Positions 8,353-16,238 are shown, counted from the stretch's first letter. The stretch is 22,093 nucleotides of DNA from CAZECE01 sp964510525 (GCA_964510525.1 CAZECE010000092.1:1-22093), one strand, 5' to 3'. Numbers and translations are program-made. Notes: generated by a model from the letters alone, not told the origin.

Positions 8353-9027
8353 CTACGTGTTTTTTTCAAATTCGTTAAAGCAGCTTTTAAAGGCTTCAAG
8401 CGTTTCGCTGAAGTGTTTTGCGCGATTCAAAGCGCCTGCCACGGCAATGATGTCGGCTCCGGCATTTAAAATCGCGAGGCAGTTGCGTGGCGTGATGCCG
8501 CCAATGGCAACGATGGGGCAGTCTAAACGTTGCCTGGCGGATGTCAGTATGGAAAGTGGTGCGGGCTTAGCTTCCGGTTTGGTTTTCGAGGGATGGAAGG
8601 CACCAAAAGATACGTAATCTGCGCCAGCAGAGCGGGCTTCTATGGCTCGCTCTAAGTTGGCGTAACAGCTGGCGCCAATCAGTGCGGGTCTTGGTGAGCG
8701 GCGGTTAGCGGTTATGATGTCCGAATCGTTAAAGCCTAAATGCAGACCGCATGAGAGCTTGAGCGCCTGTAATAGGTTGTGAGCTAAATCGAGGTCATCA
8801 TTGATGATCAGCTGAGTGTTCGAGTGTTGTGTTTTTTGAGCGATGAGCTGGGTAACGGTTTGGCGCTCACTCTTGGATGCGGCCTTGTCTCGGTACTGAA
8901 TCAGCCCTATTTGATGGTCTATGGCGGTGTCTACAGTGTGTAAAAAAGTGTCTTGGTTTTGAAAGCATGATGGGTCAGCTATCCAGTAAAGGCGACCTAG
9001 AATAGAAGAGGTGTTTGGCATCGTCAT
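8353..9027 (-). CDS. thiE: Thiamine-phosphate synthase
   Basis: ThiE joins HMP pyrophosphate and the thiazole phosphate to make thiamine monophosphate. The product is 224 residues, within the usual 205-225. Family blocks are IQYRDKAASKSER (pyrophosphate-side Gln/Arg/Lys), LIINDDLDLA, CGLHLGFND, IGASCY, GADYVSFGAFHPSKTKPEA and CPIVAIGGI. I chose the ATG at 9025-9027 because it gives an ATGA overlap with the thiD stop and GAGGA lies 9 nt upstream; a second in-frame ATG follows at 9019-9021. The frame extends further upstream inside thiD, but that part has no ThiE similarity. The histidine usual in the GLSTH block is replaced (GASCY). Confidence 0.96.
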   Translation of the reverse strand: MTMPNTSSILGRLYWIADPSCFQNQDTFLHTVDTAIDHQIGLIQYRDKAASKSERQTVTQLIAQKTQHSNTQLIINDDLDLAHNLLQALKLSCGLHLGFNDSDIITANRRSPRPALIGASCYANLERAIEARSAGADYVSFGAFHPSKTKPEAKPAPLSILTSARQRLDCPIVAIGGITPRNCLAILNAGADIIAVAGALNRAKHFSETLEAFKSCFNEFEKNT

Positions 9028-9881
9028 GCCAAGGAGTCCTCGCATGCTTCTTGAGCTTGAGACCAATGCAGCCGATAGGGCAGGTGTTGTCCCATGCCAA
9101 GCCGTTTGGCGGCTTGCAAGGATTTCCAAGTAAAGGCTTGGGCTTCACGTGTCGCCGATAAAGGATCGAGTCCTTGGCTTATGTAGCCGGCAATGGCGGC
9201 TGCGAGTGTGCAGCCAGAGCCATGGTATTGGTGAGGCAGTCTGTCCCAATGGCAGTTAAGTAAGGCTTTGCCATTGCCCCATAGACGATTTTCAACGCGC
9301 GGTGTTTTTTCATCGGTGCCGGTGATGAGAACGTATTCCGCACCCATTGACATTAATTCATGTGCGCAGGCATTCAGAGAGTCACTCTGTTCGCTGAGGA
9401 TTCTGGCTTCAGCGGCATTGGGAGTTAAAATGTGGGTGTGTGGCATTAACAAGTGACTCGCGGTATTGATGAGGTCTTGCTCTAATAGTTGAGTCCCTCC
9501 TCCTGATGCAATCACAGGGTCCCATATCACCGGGAGTTGCGGGTAGTCTTGGAATAACGTGTGCAGGGTACTGACTGTATTGAGGTCGCCAAGCAAGCCA
9601 ATCTTGATCGCGGCTACCGGAAGGTCTTCGAGTACGCTGCGGGCTTGTTCCAAGATCAAATGGGCGTTGACGGTTTGGATGCTTTGAATGTCACGGGTGT
9701 CTTGAGCCGTTAATACCGTCGCTATTGGAGCACAGTGGCAGCCAATGCTGGCAAGGGTTTCAATGTCGGCTTGTAAGCCCGCGCCGCCAGAGGGGTCGAG
9801 GCCGGAAAAGCACAAGACAACGGGCGTGTCGGTCGCGGATGTATTGGTCAGTGTTGATGGTGTGCTTGATAATTTGTCCAT
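9024..9881 (-). CDS. thiD: Hydroxymethylpyrimidine / phosphomethylpyrimidine kinase
   Basis: ThiD phosphorylates HMP and then HMP-P to give the pyrophosphate used by ThiE. The product is 285 residues with the ribokinase-like fold: VVLCFSGLDPSGGAGLQADI near the start, TVLTAQDT, AIKIGLLGD, VIWDPVIASGGG, LTPNAAEA, and the C-terminal anion-hole motif HGSGCTLAAAIAG. The ATG overlaps the hemJ stop by one base (TAATG), and its stop overlaps the thiE start, so the three genes are probably translated in series from one mRNA. Confidence 0.97.
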   Translation of the reverse strand: MDKLSSTPSTLTNTSATDTPVVLCFSGLDPSGGAGLQADIETLASIGCHCAPIATVLTAQDTRDIQSIQTVNAHLILEQARSVLEDLPVAAIKIGLLGDLNTVSTLHTLFQDYPQLPVIWDPVIASGGGTQLLEQDLINTASHLLMPHTHILTPNAAEARILSEQSDSLNACAHELMSMGAEYVLITGTDEKTPRVENRLWGNGKALLNCHWDRLPHQYHGSGCTLAAAIAGYISQGLDPLSATREAQAFTWKSLQAAKRLGMGQHLPYRLHWSQAQEACEDSLA

Positions 9882-10300
9882 TAAAAGCGCACCACCACCA
9901 ATAAAACGATGCCAATTAAAAGCACAACTGGGGCTTCGTTAAACCAGCGGAAAAACGTATGACTTTTGGTGTTGGTGCCGTTAGCGAACTTTTTAAGGTA
10001 AGCGCCACACATGTGGTGATAGCCAATCAGTAAAAACACTAACGTCAGCTTAGCGTGCATCCAGCCTTGGGTTTTATAGTACGCCCAGTTGTCCATTAAT
10101 AACCACCCGCCAAAGAAAAGACTGAGTAACATGGAGGGCAGCATGATGCCTCGATACAGTTTTCGCTCCATTACAACAAAGCGATCCAAACTGAGGGTGT
10201 CTTCACTCATTGCGTGATACACAAAAAGTCTGGGAAGGTAAAACAGCCCAGCGAACCAGCAAATGACGGCAATGAGGTGTGCGGCTTTAATCCAAAGCAT
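9881..10300 (-). CDS. hemJ: HemJ-type protoporphyrinogen IX oxidase
   Basis: HemJ is the membrane protein that oxidises protoporphyrinogen IX to protoporphyrin IX in many bacteria lacking HemY or HemG. The product is 139 residues with four hydrophobic segments. It has the family features: a histidine in TM1 within KAAHLIAVICWFAGLFYLPRL, VMERKLYRGIMLPSM, GWMHAKLTLVFLLIGYHH with the conserved Lys, and RWFNEAPVVLLIGIVLLVVV at the end. GAGG sits 5 nt before the ATG. It heads a four-gene run with thiD, thiE and hemL, so the operon holds two heme and two thiamine steps. No thiamine riboswitch is visible upstream. Confidence 0.93.
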   Translation of the reverse strand: MLWIKAAHLIAVICWFAGLFYLPRLFVYHAMSEDTLSLDRFVVMERKLYRGIMLPSMLLSLFFGGWLLMDNWAYYKTQGWMHAKLTLVFLLIGYHHMCGAYLKKFANGTNTKSHTFFRWFNEAPVVLLIGIVLLVVVRF

Positions 10301-10345
10301 GGCGGCCTCTTAATCTTAAACGGGTGGGGTTACTGTTGGGCAAGC

Positions 10346-10374
10346 ATTGTAATCAAAGTCTGCGATGCTGTCAC
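10346..10374 (-). promoter_or_regulatory. Likely sigma-70 promoter of the hemJ-thiD-thiE-hemL operon
   Basis: On the minus strand GTGACA (10369-10374; 5 of 6 to consensus) is followed by a 17-nt spacer and TACAAT (10346-10351; 5 of 6). It is about 46 nt upstream of the hemJ start codon and the best promoter match in the window. Confidence 0.65.
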
Positions 10375-10433
10375 AATTGGCCGCGCTGAATATGGGGCGG
10401 TGCTGTGTGCGTTCAGTTGTGTTGGCACTAAAG

Positions 10434-10462
10434 TTGATTGAATTTTAAGTTTTTGGTTAAAT
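10434..10462 (+). promoter_or_regulatory. Possible promoter of the SDR gene
   Basis: TTGATT (10434-10439), a 17-nt spacer and TTAAAT (10457-10462), about 80 nt before the SDR start. The -35 matches 4 of 6 and the -10 4 of 6. Confidence 0.35.
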
Positions 10463-10480
10463 AAGCGCCTTGCTGAATTC

Positions 10481-10516
10481 TCTATTGATCTCTCTATTGA
10501 GCTTTCTATTGATCTT
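10481..10516 (+). repeat. 12-bp tandem repeat, 3 copies, in the SDR leader
   Basis: tctattgatctc, tctattgagctt and tctattgatctt follow one another without gaps, 27 nt before the SDR start codon. They lie in the presumed untranslated leader. Confidence 0.8.
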
Positions 10517-10543
10517 CCCAGACACTTCACTGAGGCGATTTCC

Positions 10544-11317
10544 ATGGTCCAACCTCTGGCTCTGATTACAGGGGCAACCAAAGGCATTGGTCGTCAATTT
10601 GCCTACCTGTTTGCCAAAGATGGGTATGCGCTGGCATTAGTCGCGCGTTCTCGTGATGACTTAGACAGTTTGGCTGATGAACTGGGGGCTCAGTACAGTG
10701 TGCCCATTATTACCATGGCTCGAGATTTGACCGATCCTGCAACGGCGGTATCCATCCAGGTCGCCTTATCGACCAGTGAGTACCCCCTCAGTGTTGTGGT
10801 CAATAACGCAGGCTATGGTTTGCGTGGCTCCGTGATGGGATTAAGTTTGGATGAGCAAATCGGTTTGATTCAGACCAATGTGATGGCCATGTTCCGCATG
10901 ACCAGGCTTTTGTTGCCGGTTTTATTTGAGCGCAAAGGTGAGGGCATTATTAATGTGGCCTCCTTAGCGGCTTGGGCGCCAGGGCCTAATATGGCGGTTT
11001 ATCATGCTTCAAAGGCGTTCGTTTTGTCTTTTTCAGAAGCCTTGTGTGAGGAGTTAAAGCACACCGGTTTGAAAGTGACTTGTCTGGCGCCAGGCCCTAC
11101 GGATACTGAGTTTGCTCTGCGTGCCAGTATGAAGGAGACTCGATTGGGTCGGTTGGGTACCCTTTCTGCTGAGTTTGTTGCTGAAACGGGGTATCGTGGT
11201 TTTAAAGCGGGTCAGTGTGTGGTGATCCCTGGTTTTAAAAACCAGTGGTTGGCTTTTTGGTCGCGCTTCATGCCTCGGGTTTTTTTACGCAAATTTCTGT
11301 TTTGGTTGCAGGAATAA
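10544..11317 (+). CDS. Short-chain dehydrogenase/reductase, DltE-like
   Basis: A 257-residue classical SDR, an NAD(P)(H) oxidoreductase of unknown substrate. The Rossmann glycine motif is TGATKGIG near residues 9-16, followed by LVARSRDDL, where the Arg suggests an NADPH preference. NNAG is near 90, the catalytic Ser lies in NVASLAAW, and YHASK is near 154. GAGG sits 8 nt before the ATG. The last six codons, including the stop, are tandemly duplicated just beyond the gene end (see the repeat). It stands alone between the divergent hem/thi operon and glyA. Confidence 0.9.
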   Translation: MVQPLALITGATKGIGRQFAYLFAKDGYALALVARSRDDLDSLADELGAQYSVPIITMARDLTDPATAVSIQVALSTSEYPLSVVVNNAGYGLRGSVMGLSLDEQIGLIQTNVMAMFRMTRLLLPVLFERKGEGIINVASLAAWAPGPNMAVYHASKAFVLSFSEALCEELKHTGLKVTCLAPGPTDTEFALRASMKETRLGRLGTLSAEFVAETGYRGFKAGQCVVIPGFKNQWLAFWSRFMPRVFLRKFLFWLQE

Positions 11318-11336
11318 ATTTGGTTGCAGGAATAAA
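11301..11336 (+). repeat. Perfect 18-bp tandem duplication across the SDR stop codon
   Basis: tttggttgcaggaataaa occurs at 11301-11318 and again, identical, at 11319-11336. The unit is six codons long and contains the stop, so the second copy would read W-L-Q-E-stop in the same frame; it is outside the coding region only because the first TAA ends the gene. Confidence 0.92.
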
Positions 11337-11418
11337 ACCTGTAAAATGGCGCTTTTTTTATCGCCCTCAGTTTAAATAATTTCTTATTAATCGATTGAAG
11401 TTTAGGTGGAAGCAAACC

Positions 11419-12684
11419 ATGCATAAAGAGGATTTGGCGGTTATTGAAGCCGTGGACCCCGAAATAGCCCAGGCTATTGTGGCTGAAGAGGTGCGTCAGG
11501 AATCTCATATTGAATTGATCGCATCAGAAAACTATACCTCTGAAGCCATTCTGGCCGCTCAAGGCTCTGTTTTAACTAATAAATACGCGGAAGGTTATCC
11601 CGCCAAGCGGTATTACGGTGGCTGTGAACACGTTGATGTATGTGAGCAGTTAGCCATCGATCGAGCCAAAGCTTTGTTTGATGTTAATTACGCGAATGTA
11701 CAACCGCACTCTGGTTCTCAAGCCAATGCGGCGGTTTACATGGCCTTATTAAACCCGGGCGATGTGATTTTGGGCATGAGTTTGGCCGAAGGCGGGCACT
11801 TAACTCATGGTGCTAAAGTGAGCTTTTCCGGCAAGATTTATCAAGCCTATCAGTACGGTTTGGACCCTGAAACCGGGGATATTGATTACCAACAAGTGGC
11901 AGCCTTGGCTCAAGAGCATCGACCTAAAATGATTGTGGCGGGGTTTTCTGCATTTTCTGGCGTGTTGGATTGGGCGCGTTTTCGTGAGATTGCGGATTCA
12001 GTGGGCGCTTATTTGTTGGTTGATATGGCTCATGTCGCTGGTTTAGTGGCTGCAGGCGTGTACCCAAGCCCTTGCCAGATTGCCGATGTGGTTACCACAA
12101 CCACCCATAAAACCTTAGCCGGCCCTAGAGGCGGCTTGATCTTATCCAACAGTACCGATGAAGCCTTATTGAAAAAACTCAACTCGGCGGTATTCCCTGG
12201 TGGGCAAGGTGGGCCTTTGATGCATGTGATTGCAGCCAAGGCGATTTGTTTTAAGCATGCAATGAAACCTGAATTTAAAACCTATCAAGAACAAGTTCTT
12301 AAAAATGCCAATGCCATGGTCAAGGTGTTTTTAGAGCGGGGTTTTAATGTGGTTTCAGGAAAGACCGATAATCATTTGTTTTTGGTCGATTTGGTGAATA
12401 AAGGCATTACCGGTAAAGCTGCTGATGCGGCTTTGGGAGCGGCGCATATTACAGTCAATAAAAATGCGGTGCCTAATGATCCGCAATCGCCTTTTGTGAC
12501 CAGTGGCTTGCGTATTGGCAGTCCTGCGGTGACGTCGCGTGGAATGAAAGAAAAAGAGGTCACTGAGCTGGCAGGCTGGATGTGCGACATTCTCGATGAC
12601 ATCACCGATGAAGCTGTGATTCAGCAGGTTCAAGAAAAAGTGGCGACGTTATGTCAGGCGTTTCCTGTTTATAAAGCAGGTTAG
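11419..12684 (+). CDS. glyA: Serine hydroxymethyltransferase
   Basis: GlyA interconverts serine and glycine with transfer of a one-carbon unit to tetrahydrofolate. The product is 421 residues (E. coli 417). Family blocks include IELIASENYTSEAILAAQGS, NKYAEGYPAKRYYGGCEHVD, NVQPHSGSQANAAVY, DMAHVAGLVAAGVYPSP and TTTTHKTLAGPRGG, in which Lys231 should bind PLP, plus FPGGQGGPLMHVIAAKA. I chose the ATG at 11419 (MHKEDL) because AGGTGGA lies 8-9 nt upstream; the frame has an earlier start at 11395, within the leader and without similarity. It is followed after 48 nt by nrdR. Confidence 0.98.
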   Translation: MHKEDLAVIEAVDPEIAQAIVAEEVRQESHIELIASENYTSEAILAAQGSVLTNKYAEGYPAKRYYGGCEHVDVCEQLAIDRAKALFDVNYANVQPHSGSQANAAVYMALLNPGDVILGMSLAEGGHLTHGAKVSFSGKIYQAYQYGLDPETGDIDYQQVAALAQEHRPKMIVAGFSAFSGVLDWARFREIADSVGAYLLVDMAHVAGLVAAGVYPSPCQIADVVTTTTHKTLAGPRGGLILSNSTDEALLKKLNSAVFPGGQGGPLMHVIAAKAICFKHAMKPEFKTYQEQVLKNANAMVKVFLERGFNVVSGKTDNHLFLVDLVNKGITGKAADAALGAAHITVNKNAVPNDPQSPFVTSGLRIGSPAVTSRGMKEKEVTELAGWMCDILDDITDEAVIQQVQEKVATLCQAFPVYKAG

Positions 12685-12732
12685 CGTTTGCGTTCTTGAG
12701 TACGTTTCTATTATTGAACCATAAGGGGTTTT

Positions 12733-13191
12733 ATGTACTGTCCTTTTTGCGGCGCTTTCGATACGAAAGTTATCGATTCAAGGCTGGTCGCCGAAGGGCA
12801 GCAAGTGCGCCGTCGTCGGGAATGCTTAGAGTGTGCCGAGCGCTTTACCACCTATGAATCGGCCGAATTGGTGATGCCACGGATTATCAAGCAAGATGGT
12901 AAGCGCGAACCCTTTCGCGATGAAAAGCTGCGCGGTGGTTTAATGAAAGCGTTACAAAAACGCCCTGTGGCCACCGAGTTAATTGAAACAGCCATTTCTC
13001 GAATCAAACACGATATTCGTTCGATGGGCGAGCGCGAGGTCTCTTCGATGGAGATCGGCTTGAAGGTAATGGGGGTGTTGCGAGAGTTAGACCCCGTGGC
13101 TTACATAAGGTTTGCGTCAGTTTATCGCTCGTTTAATGATATTGGCGAATTCCTACAAGAAATTGAAGACCTGCAGTGCACCCCCAGCTGA
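12733..13191 (+). CDS. nrdR: Transcriptional repressor NrdR
   Basis: NrdR senses nucleotides and represses ribonucleotide reductase genes. The product is 152 residues (usual 150-160). The N-terminal zinc ribbon has CPFC near residue 3 and CLEC near 31, with VIDSRLVAEGQQVRRRRECLECAERFTT between and after. An ATP-cone domain follows (IIKQDGKREPFRDEKLRGGL to VAYIRFASVYRSF). GGGG sits 4 nt upstream of the ATG. Its last 16 nt overlap the GTG start of ribD, so NrdR and the riboflavin genes are probably co-translated. I see no NrdR box in the window. Confidence 0.97.
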   Translation: MYCPFCGAFDTKVIDSRLVAEGQQVRRRRECLECAERFTTYESAELVMPRIIKQDGKREPFRDEKLRGGLMKALQKRPVATELIETAISRIKHDIRSMGEREVSSMEIGLKVMGVLRELDPVAYIRFASVYRSFNDIGEFLQEIEDLQCTPS

Positions 13192-14393
13192 AAGAACACA
13201 CTGATGATCAGCGCTGGATGGCGCACGCCGTCCGTTTGGCCGAGCGCGGCCGTTATACTGCGGACCCGAATCCTTTAGTCGGGTGTGTCCTAGTCAAAGC
13301 GAGGCAGCTGGTGGCGGAGGGGTTTCACCTGCAAGCGGGCGGTGCGCACGCTGAGCGTGAGTGTCTTGATCGGCTGCCTGAAGGTGGCGCCGCCGGAGCT
13401 GTTCTTTATGTGACGCTGGAGCCTTGTTGTCATCACGGCCGCACGCCACCTTGCGTTGAAGCGGTTTTGAAGGCGCGACCCGATCGAGTTGTGATTGGGC
13501 AGTTGGATCCGAATCCGCTGGTGGCGGGTAAAGGGCGAGATCAACTGGTTGCAGCGGGTATTGAGGTCACTGTGGGTGTGCTGGAAGCGGAAGTGGCGGC
13601 CTTGAACCCTGGGTTTAATACGCGGATGCGAACAGGTTTGCCTTTTGTAAAGCTTAAAATGGCGGGTAGCTTAGATGGTCGCAGTGCGATGGCATCGGGT
13701 CAAAGCCAATGGATTACGTCTGTTGAGGCTCGTCAGCATGTTCAATGTCAGCGTGCGGGTGCGAGCGTTATAGTCAGTGGCATTCGATCGGTGATGGAAG
13801 ACAGATCGCGCTTGACGGTTCGGCCTGAAAGCTGGGCGAGTGTGGAGCAAGACAGTGATTTGATGTCGTACCCCGAGGTTAAGCAGCCATTTGAAGATGG
13901 GCAGCGTGATGTGCGTCAGCCGGTACGATGTGTTTTGGACGCGCGATTGCAGATGCCTTTGGATCATCCCATGCTCTCGCAACCGGGGCAGACTTGGTTG
14001 TTGTTTGATGATACGTGTTTAGATAAACACAATCATTCAGATCAACAAAGGATTCAGACTTTTGAAAGTCAGTTTGAGAATGTTCGAACAGTGCCCTTTA
14101 AAACGAATGATCAGGGGCGTTTTGATCCAGCAGCCGTTATAAAATGGCTCGGGCAGCAAGGTTTTAACACCGTCTGGGTTGAAGCCGGCGCGACTTTATT
14201 AGGGAGTTTTGTTGCCGCCAAGTGTTGGGATGAATTTTATCTTTATTTGGCGCCGAAGTTTTTGGGGCATGAGGCGCAACCTTTACTCCAGTTAGGGGTT
14301 GCCAATTTGCAGGAGGCACCTCAGGCGCAAATGAAACAGGTTAAATCGGTTGGAGCGGACGTTTTGTGTGTGCTAAAACCGGGTAAGCAATAG
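13176..14393 (+). CDS. ribD: Bifunctional riboflavin deaminase-reductase
   Basis: RibD carries out the second and third steps from GTP to riboflavin: deamination of the pyrimidine, then reduction of the ribose. The N-terminal cytidine-deaminase-like domain (1-150) has NPLVGCV, GGAHAE near 57-62 and the zinc motif EPCCHHGRTPPC. The reductase domain (155-400) has KLKMAGSLDGRSAMASGQSQ and WVEAGATLLGSF. The product is 405 residues against about 367 in E. coli; the excess lies mainly in a loop near residues 220-250. The start is GTG within the end of nrdR; no in-frame ATG precedes WMAHAVRLAERG, which aligns with the start of the domain, and the ribosome site is weak, so coupling to nrdR is likely. 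Confidence 0.95.
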   Translation: MHPQLKEHTDDQRWMAHAVRLAERGRYTADPNPLVGCVLVKARQLVAEGFHLQAGGAHAERECLDRLPEGGAAGAVLYVTLEPCCHHGRTPPCVEAVLKARPDRVVIGQLDPNPLVAGKGRDQLVAAGIEVTVGVLEAEVAALNPGFNTRMRTGLPFVKLKMAGSLDGRSAMASGQSQWITSVEARQHVQCQRAGASVIVSGIRSVMEDRSRLTVRPESWASVEQDSDLMSYPEVKQPFEDGQRDVRQPVRCVLDARLQMPLDHPMLSQPGQTWLLFDDTCLDKHNHSDQQRIQTFESQFENVRTVPFKTNDQGRFDPAAVIKWLGQQGFNTVWVEAGATLLGSFVAAKCWDEFYLYLAPKFLGHEAQPLLQLGVANLQEAPQAQMKQVKSVGADVLCVLKPGKQ

Positions 14394-14430
14394 CCGGATA
14401 ATTAACGTAGCAATTGTCTTGAGAGGAAAC

Positions 14431-15066
14431 ATGTTTACAGGTCTTATTGAGCAGGTGGGAACCATTAAGCGTAAAGAATCGCTGTCCGGTGATGTGCGTT
14501 TGGTCGTTAATGCCCAGCAACCCAATCCGTATCACGCTGAGTCCAATGCTATTGGTGCCAGCATTGCGATCAATGGTGTGTGTTTAACAGTGGTTGAGCA
14601 CAAGCGTGGTGGCAATGAAGGGGGAGGCTGCGAATGGGCTTTTGATGTGTCGATAGAGACTTTAGAGCGAAGCAGTTTAAAGGCGCTGGATGTGGGCAGT
14701 CGGGTTAACATGGAGTGGTCTTTGACACTGAATAAACCCATGGGGGGCCATTGGGTGTCGGGCCATGTGGACGGTGTTGGAGAGGTGTTGTCTCATGAGC
14801 CAAGTGCTCGAGCAACGGTGTGGACGTTGAAGTATCCCAATGATTTGGCCCCATTTATTGCGGAAAAAGGCTCGATTTGCTTGGATGGTATCAGTTTAAC
14901 GGTCAATCGTGTTGGGGATGGGGATTTTGATGTCACCATTATTCCCCATACACAAGCCTGTACCACGATACAGCATTGGCACGTGGGTGATCCTGTCAAC
15001 ATCGAAGTGGATATGATGGCGCGATACTTATACCGCTTTATGCAAACGCGTACTGACAGTCATTAA
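14431..15066 (+). CDS. ribE: Riboflavin synthase, alpha type
   Basis: This enzyme dismutates two molecules of 6,7-dimethyl-8-ribityllumazine to riboflavin plus the pyrimidine. The product is 211 residues (usual 200-220) with two lumazine-binding barrels. The first starts MFTGLIEQVG and contains SIAINGVCLTVV; the second starts near GGHWVSGHVDGVGEV and contains SICLDGISLTVNRV and the tail NIEVDMMARYLYRF. A small glycine-rich insertion (KRGGNEGGGCEW) sits in the first barrel near residue 65. I chose the ATG at 14431 because GAGAGG lies just upstream; a TTG at 14419 is in frame but precedes the ribosome site. Confidence 0.97.
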   Translation: MFTGLIEQVGTIKRKESLSGDVRLVVNAQQPNPYHAESNAIGASIAINGVCLTVVEHKRGGNEGGGCEWAFDVSIETLERSSLKALDVGSRVNMEWSLTLNKPMGGHWVSGHVDGVGEVLSHEPSARATVWTLKYPNDLAPFIAEKGSICLDGISLTVNRVGDGDFDVTIIPHTQACTTIQHWHVGDPVNIEVDMMARYLYRFMQTRTDSH

Positions 15067-15099
15067 AAACAGCCATTAAAAACAGTTATTAAAAAAAGA
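15061..15099 (+). repeat. 13-bp tandem repeat, 3 copies, at the ribE-ribB junction
   Basis: cattaaaaacagc, cattaaaaacagt and tattaaaaaaaga run head to tail. The first copy includes the ribE stop codon; the third ends 17 nt before the ribB start, just ahead of its ribosome site. Confidence 0.8.
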
Positions 15100-15116
15100 T
15101 AATGAAGGAGTCCGTC

Positions 15117-16238
15117 ATGGATTCGATAGAAAGTTTGATCGCCGATATACGACAAGGTCGAATGGTCGTGTTGATGGATGATGAAGACCGTGAAAACGAA
15201 GGCGATCTGGTGATGGCGGCGAGCTTGGTGCGCCCTGAAGACATTAACTTCATGGCGACGCACGCAAGAGGGTTGATTTGTTTGACGTTGACCGCGGCGC
15301 GTTGTGAGCAATTGGAATTGCCTTTGATGGTGCAAACCAATCAAGCGTCTCATGGTACGAATTTTACGTGCTCGATTGAGGCCGCCAGAGGGGTCACGAC
15401 GGGTATTTCAGCGGCGGATAGAGCGCAAACGGTTTTAGCGGCTGTCTCTCCGCAAGCTTTACCGCAAGATTTGGTTCAACCGGGGCATATCTTTCCACTA
15501 AAAGCTCGTCAAGGTGGGGTGCTCAATCGTGCGGGGCATACCGAAGCGGCTTGTGATTTGGCGCGACTGGCTGGTTTGGAACCATCGGGGGTAATTGTTG
15601 AGATTATGAATGAAGATGGGACCATGGCGCGACGTCCGGATTTGGAGGTCTTTGCTAAGCGACATAATTTGAAGATGGGGACGATTGCTGATCTGATTCA
15701 CTATCGCATGATCCATGAAAGTACCATTGATTACGAAGGCATGTACCCGGTTCAGACTCAGTACGGTGAGTTTCAGGTTTCGACGTTTCGTGACTTGGTT
15801 AATCCAGACAATACCCATTTGGCTTTTGTGAATGGGGATGTTGCGGGTGATGAAGCCCCCTTTGTTCGGGTACACTCTTGCCACCCGCTGCGAGATTGGG
15901 TGGGTATGTTGCGGCCAGAGCAAGCCAGTTGGTCGTTGGGTCGTGCATTGGAGTGGATCGGTCAAAAGGGGGGCGTTTTGGTGCTCTTAGATCAACCTTT
16001 TGCCGCGGGTAGTTTGTTTCGTGCGTTGCAGGAATCTACGGGTGGGATTTCCAGTACTCAGGATGCCGTGGATCATCAGATGGTGCAGCCCAACTATCCG
16101 ACCATTGGCACGGGCTCGCAGATATTACGGCATTTAAAAGTCAGTAAAATGCGCTTATTAAGTACTAAACTGAAATTTAATGCCCTATCAGGGTTTGGTT
16201 TGGAAATTCTAGAATACATCGAACCAGATGATGCTTAG
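15117..16238 (+). CDS. ribBA: 3,4-dihydroxy-2-butanone-4-phosphate synthase with a degenerate GTP cyclohydrolase II-like domain (RibBX type)
   Basis: The N-terminal 200 residues are a full RibB, which makes the four-carbon unit of lumazine from ribulose 5-phosphate: MDDEDRENEGDLVMAA, ARGLICLTL, HTEAACDLARLAGL and EIMNEDGTMAR. Residues 205-373 resemble RibA, but the zinc cysteines of GTP cyclohydrolase II are gone: where E. coli has SECLTGDALFSLRCDCG, this protein has HSCHPLRDWVGMLRPEQ. The REGRGIGL block is also lost (LDQPFAAGSLFRAL). The end keeps the fold pattern (GSQILRHLKVSKMRLLSTKLKF). This matches the RibBX fusions described in proteobacteria, so a separate ribA should exist elsewhere. 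AAGGAG lies 6 nt before the ATG at 15117; an earlier in-frame ATG at 15102 overlaps that site. Total 373 residues. Confidence 0.95.
   Translation: MDSIESLIADIRQGRMVVLMDDEDRENEGDLVMAASLVRPEDINFMATHARGLICLTLTAARCEQLELPLMVQTNQASHGTNFTCSIEAARGVTTGISAADRAQTVLAAVSPQALPQDLVQPGHIFPLKARQGGVLNRAGHTEAACDLARLAGLEPSGVIVEIMNEDGTMARRPDLEVFAKRHNLKMGTIADLIHYRMIHESTIDYEGMYPVQTQYGEFQVSTFRDLVNPDNTHLAFVNGDVAGDEAPFVRVHSCHPLRDWVGMLRPEQASWSLGRALEWIGQKGGVLVLLDQPFAAGSLFRALQESTGGISSTQDAVDHQMVQPNYPTIGTGSQILRHLKVSKMRLLSTKLKFNALSGFGLEILEYIEPDDA

Noticed and set aside
9028..9129. Longer thiE start inside thiD
   Set aside because: The extra 34 residues have no ThiE similarity, and the ATGA overlap with a GAGGA site fits normal coupling at 9027.
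10301..10543. Thiamine (TPP) riboswitch upstream of the hemJ-thiD-thiE-hemL operon
   Set aside because: Neither strand shows the conserved CTGAGA and ACCTGATC elements in this gap.
12685..15116. FMN riboswitch controlling the riboflavin genes
   Set aside because: The gaps before ribD, ribE and ribB are short or absent and lack the conserved RFN blocks; the genes look translationally coupled instead.
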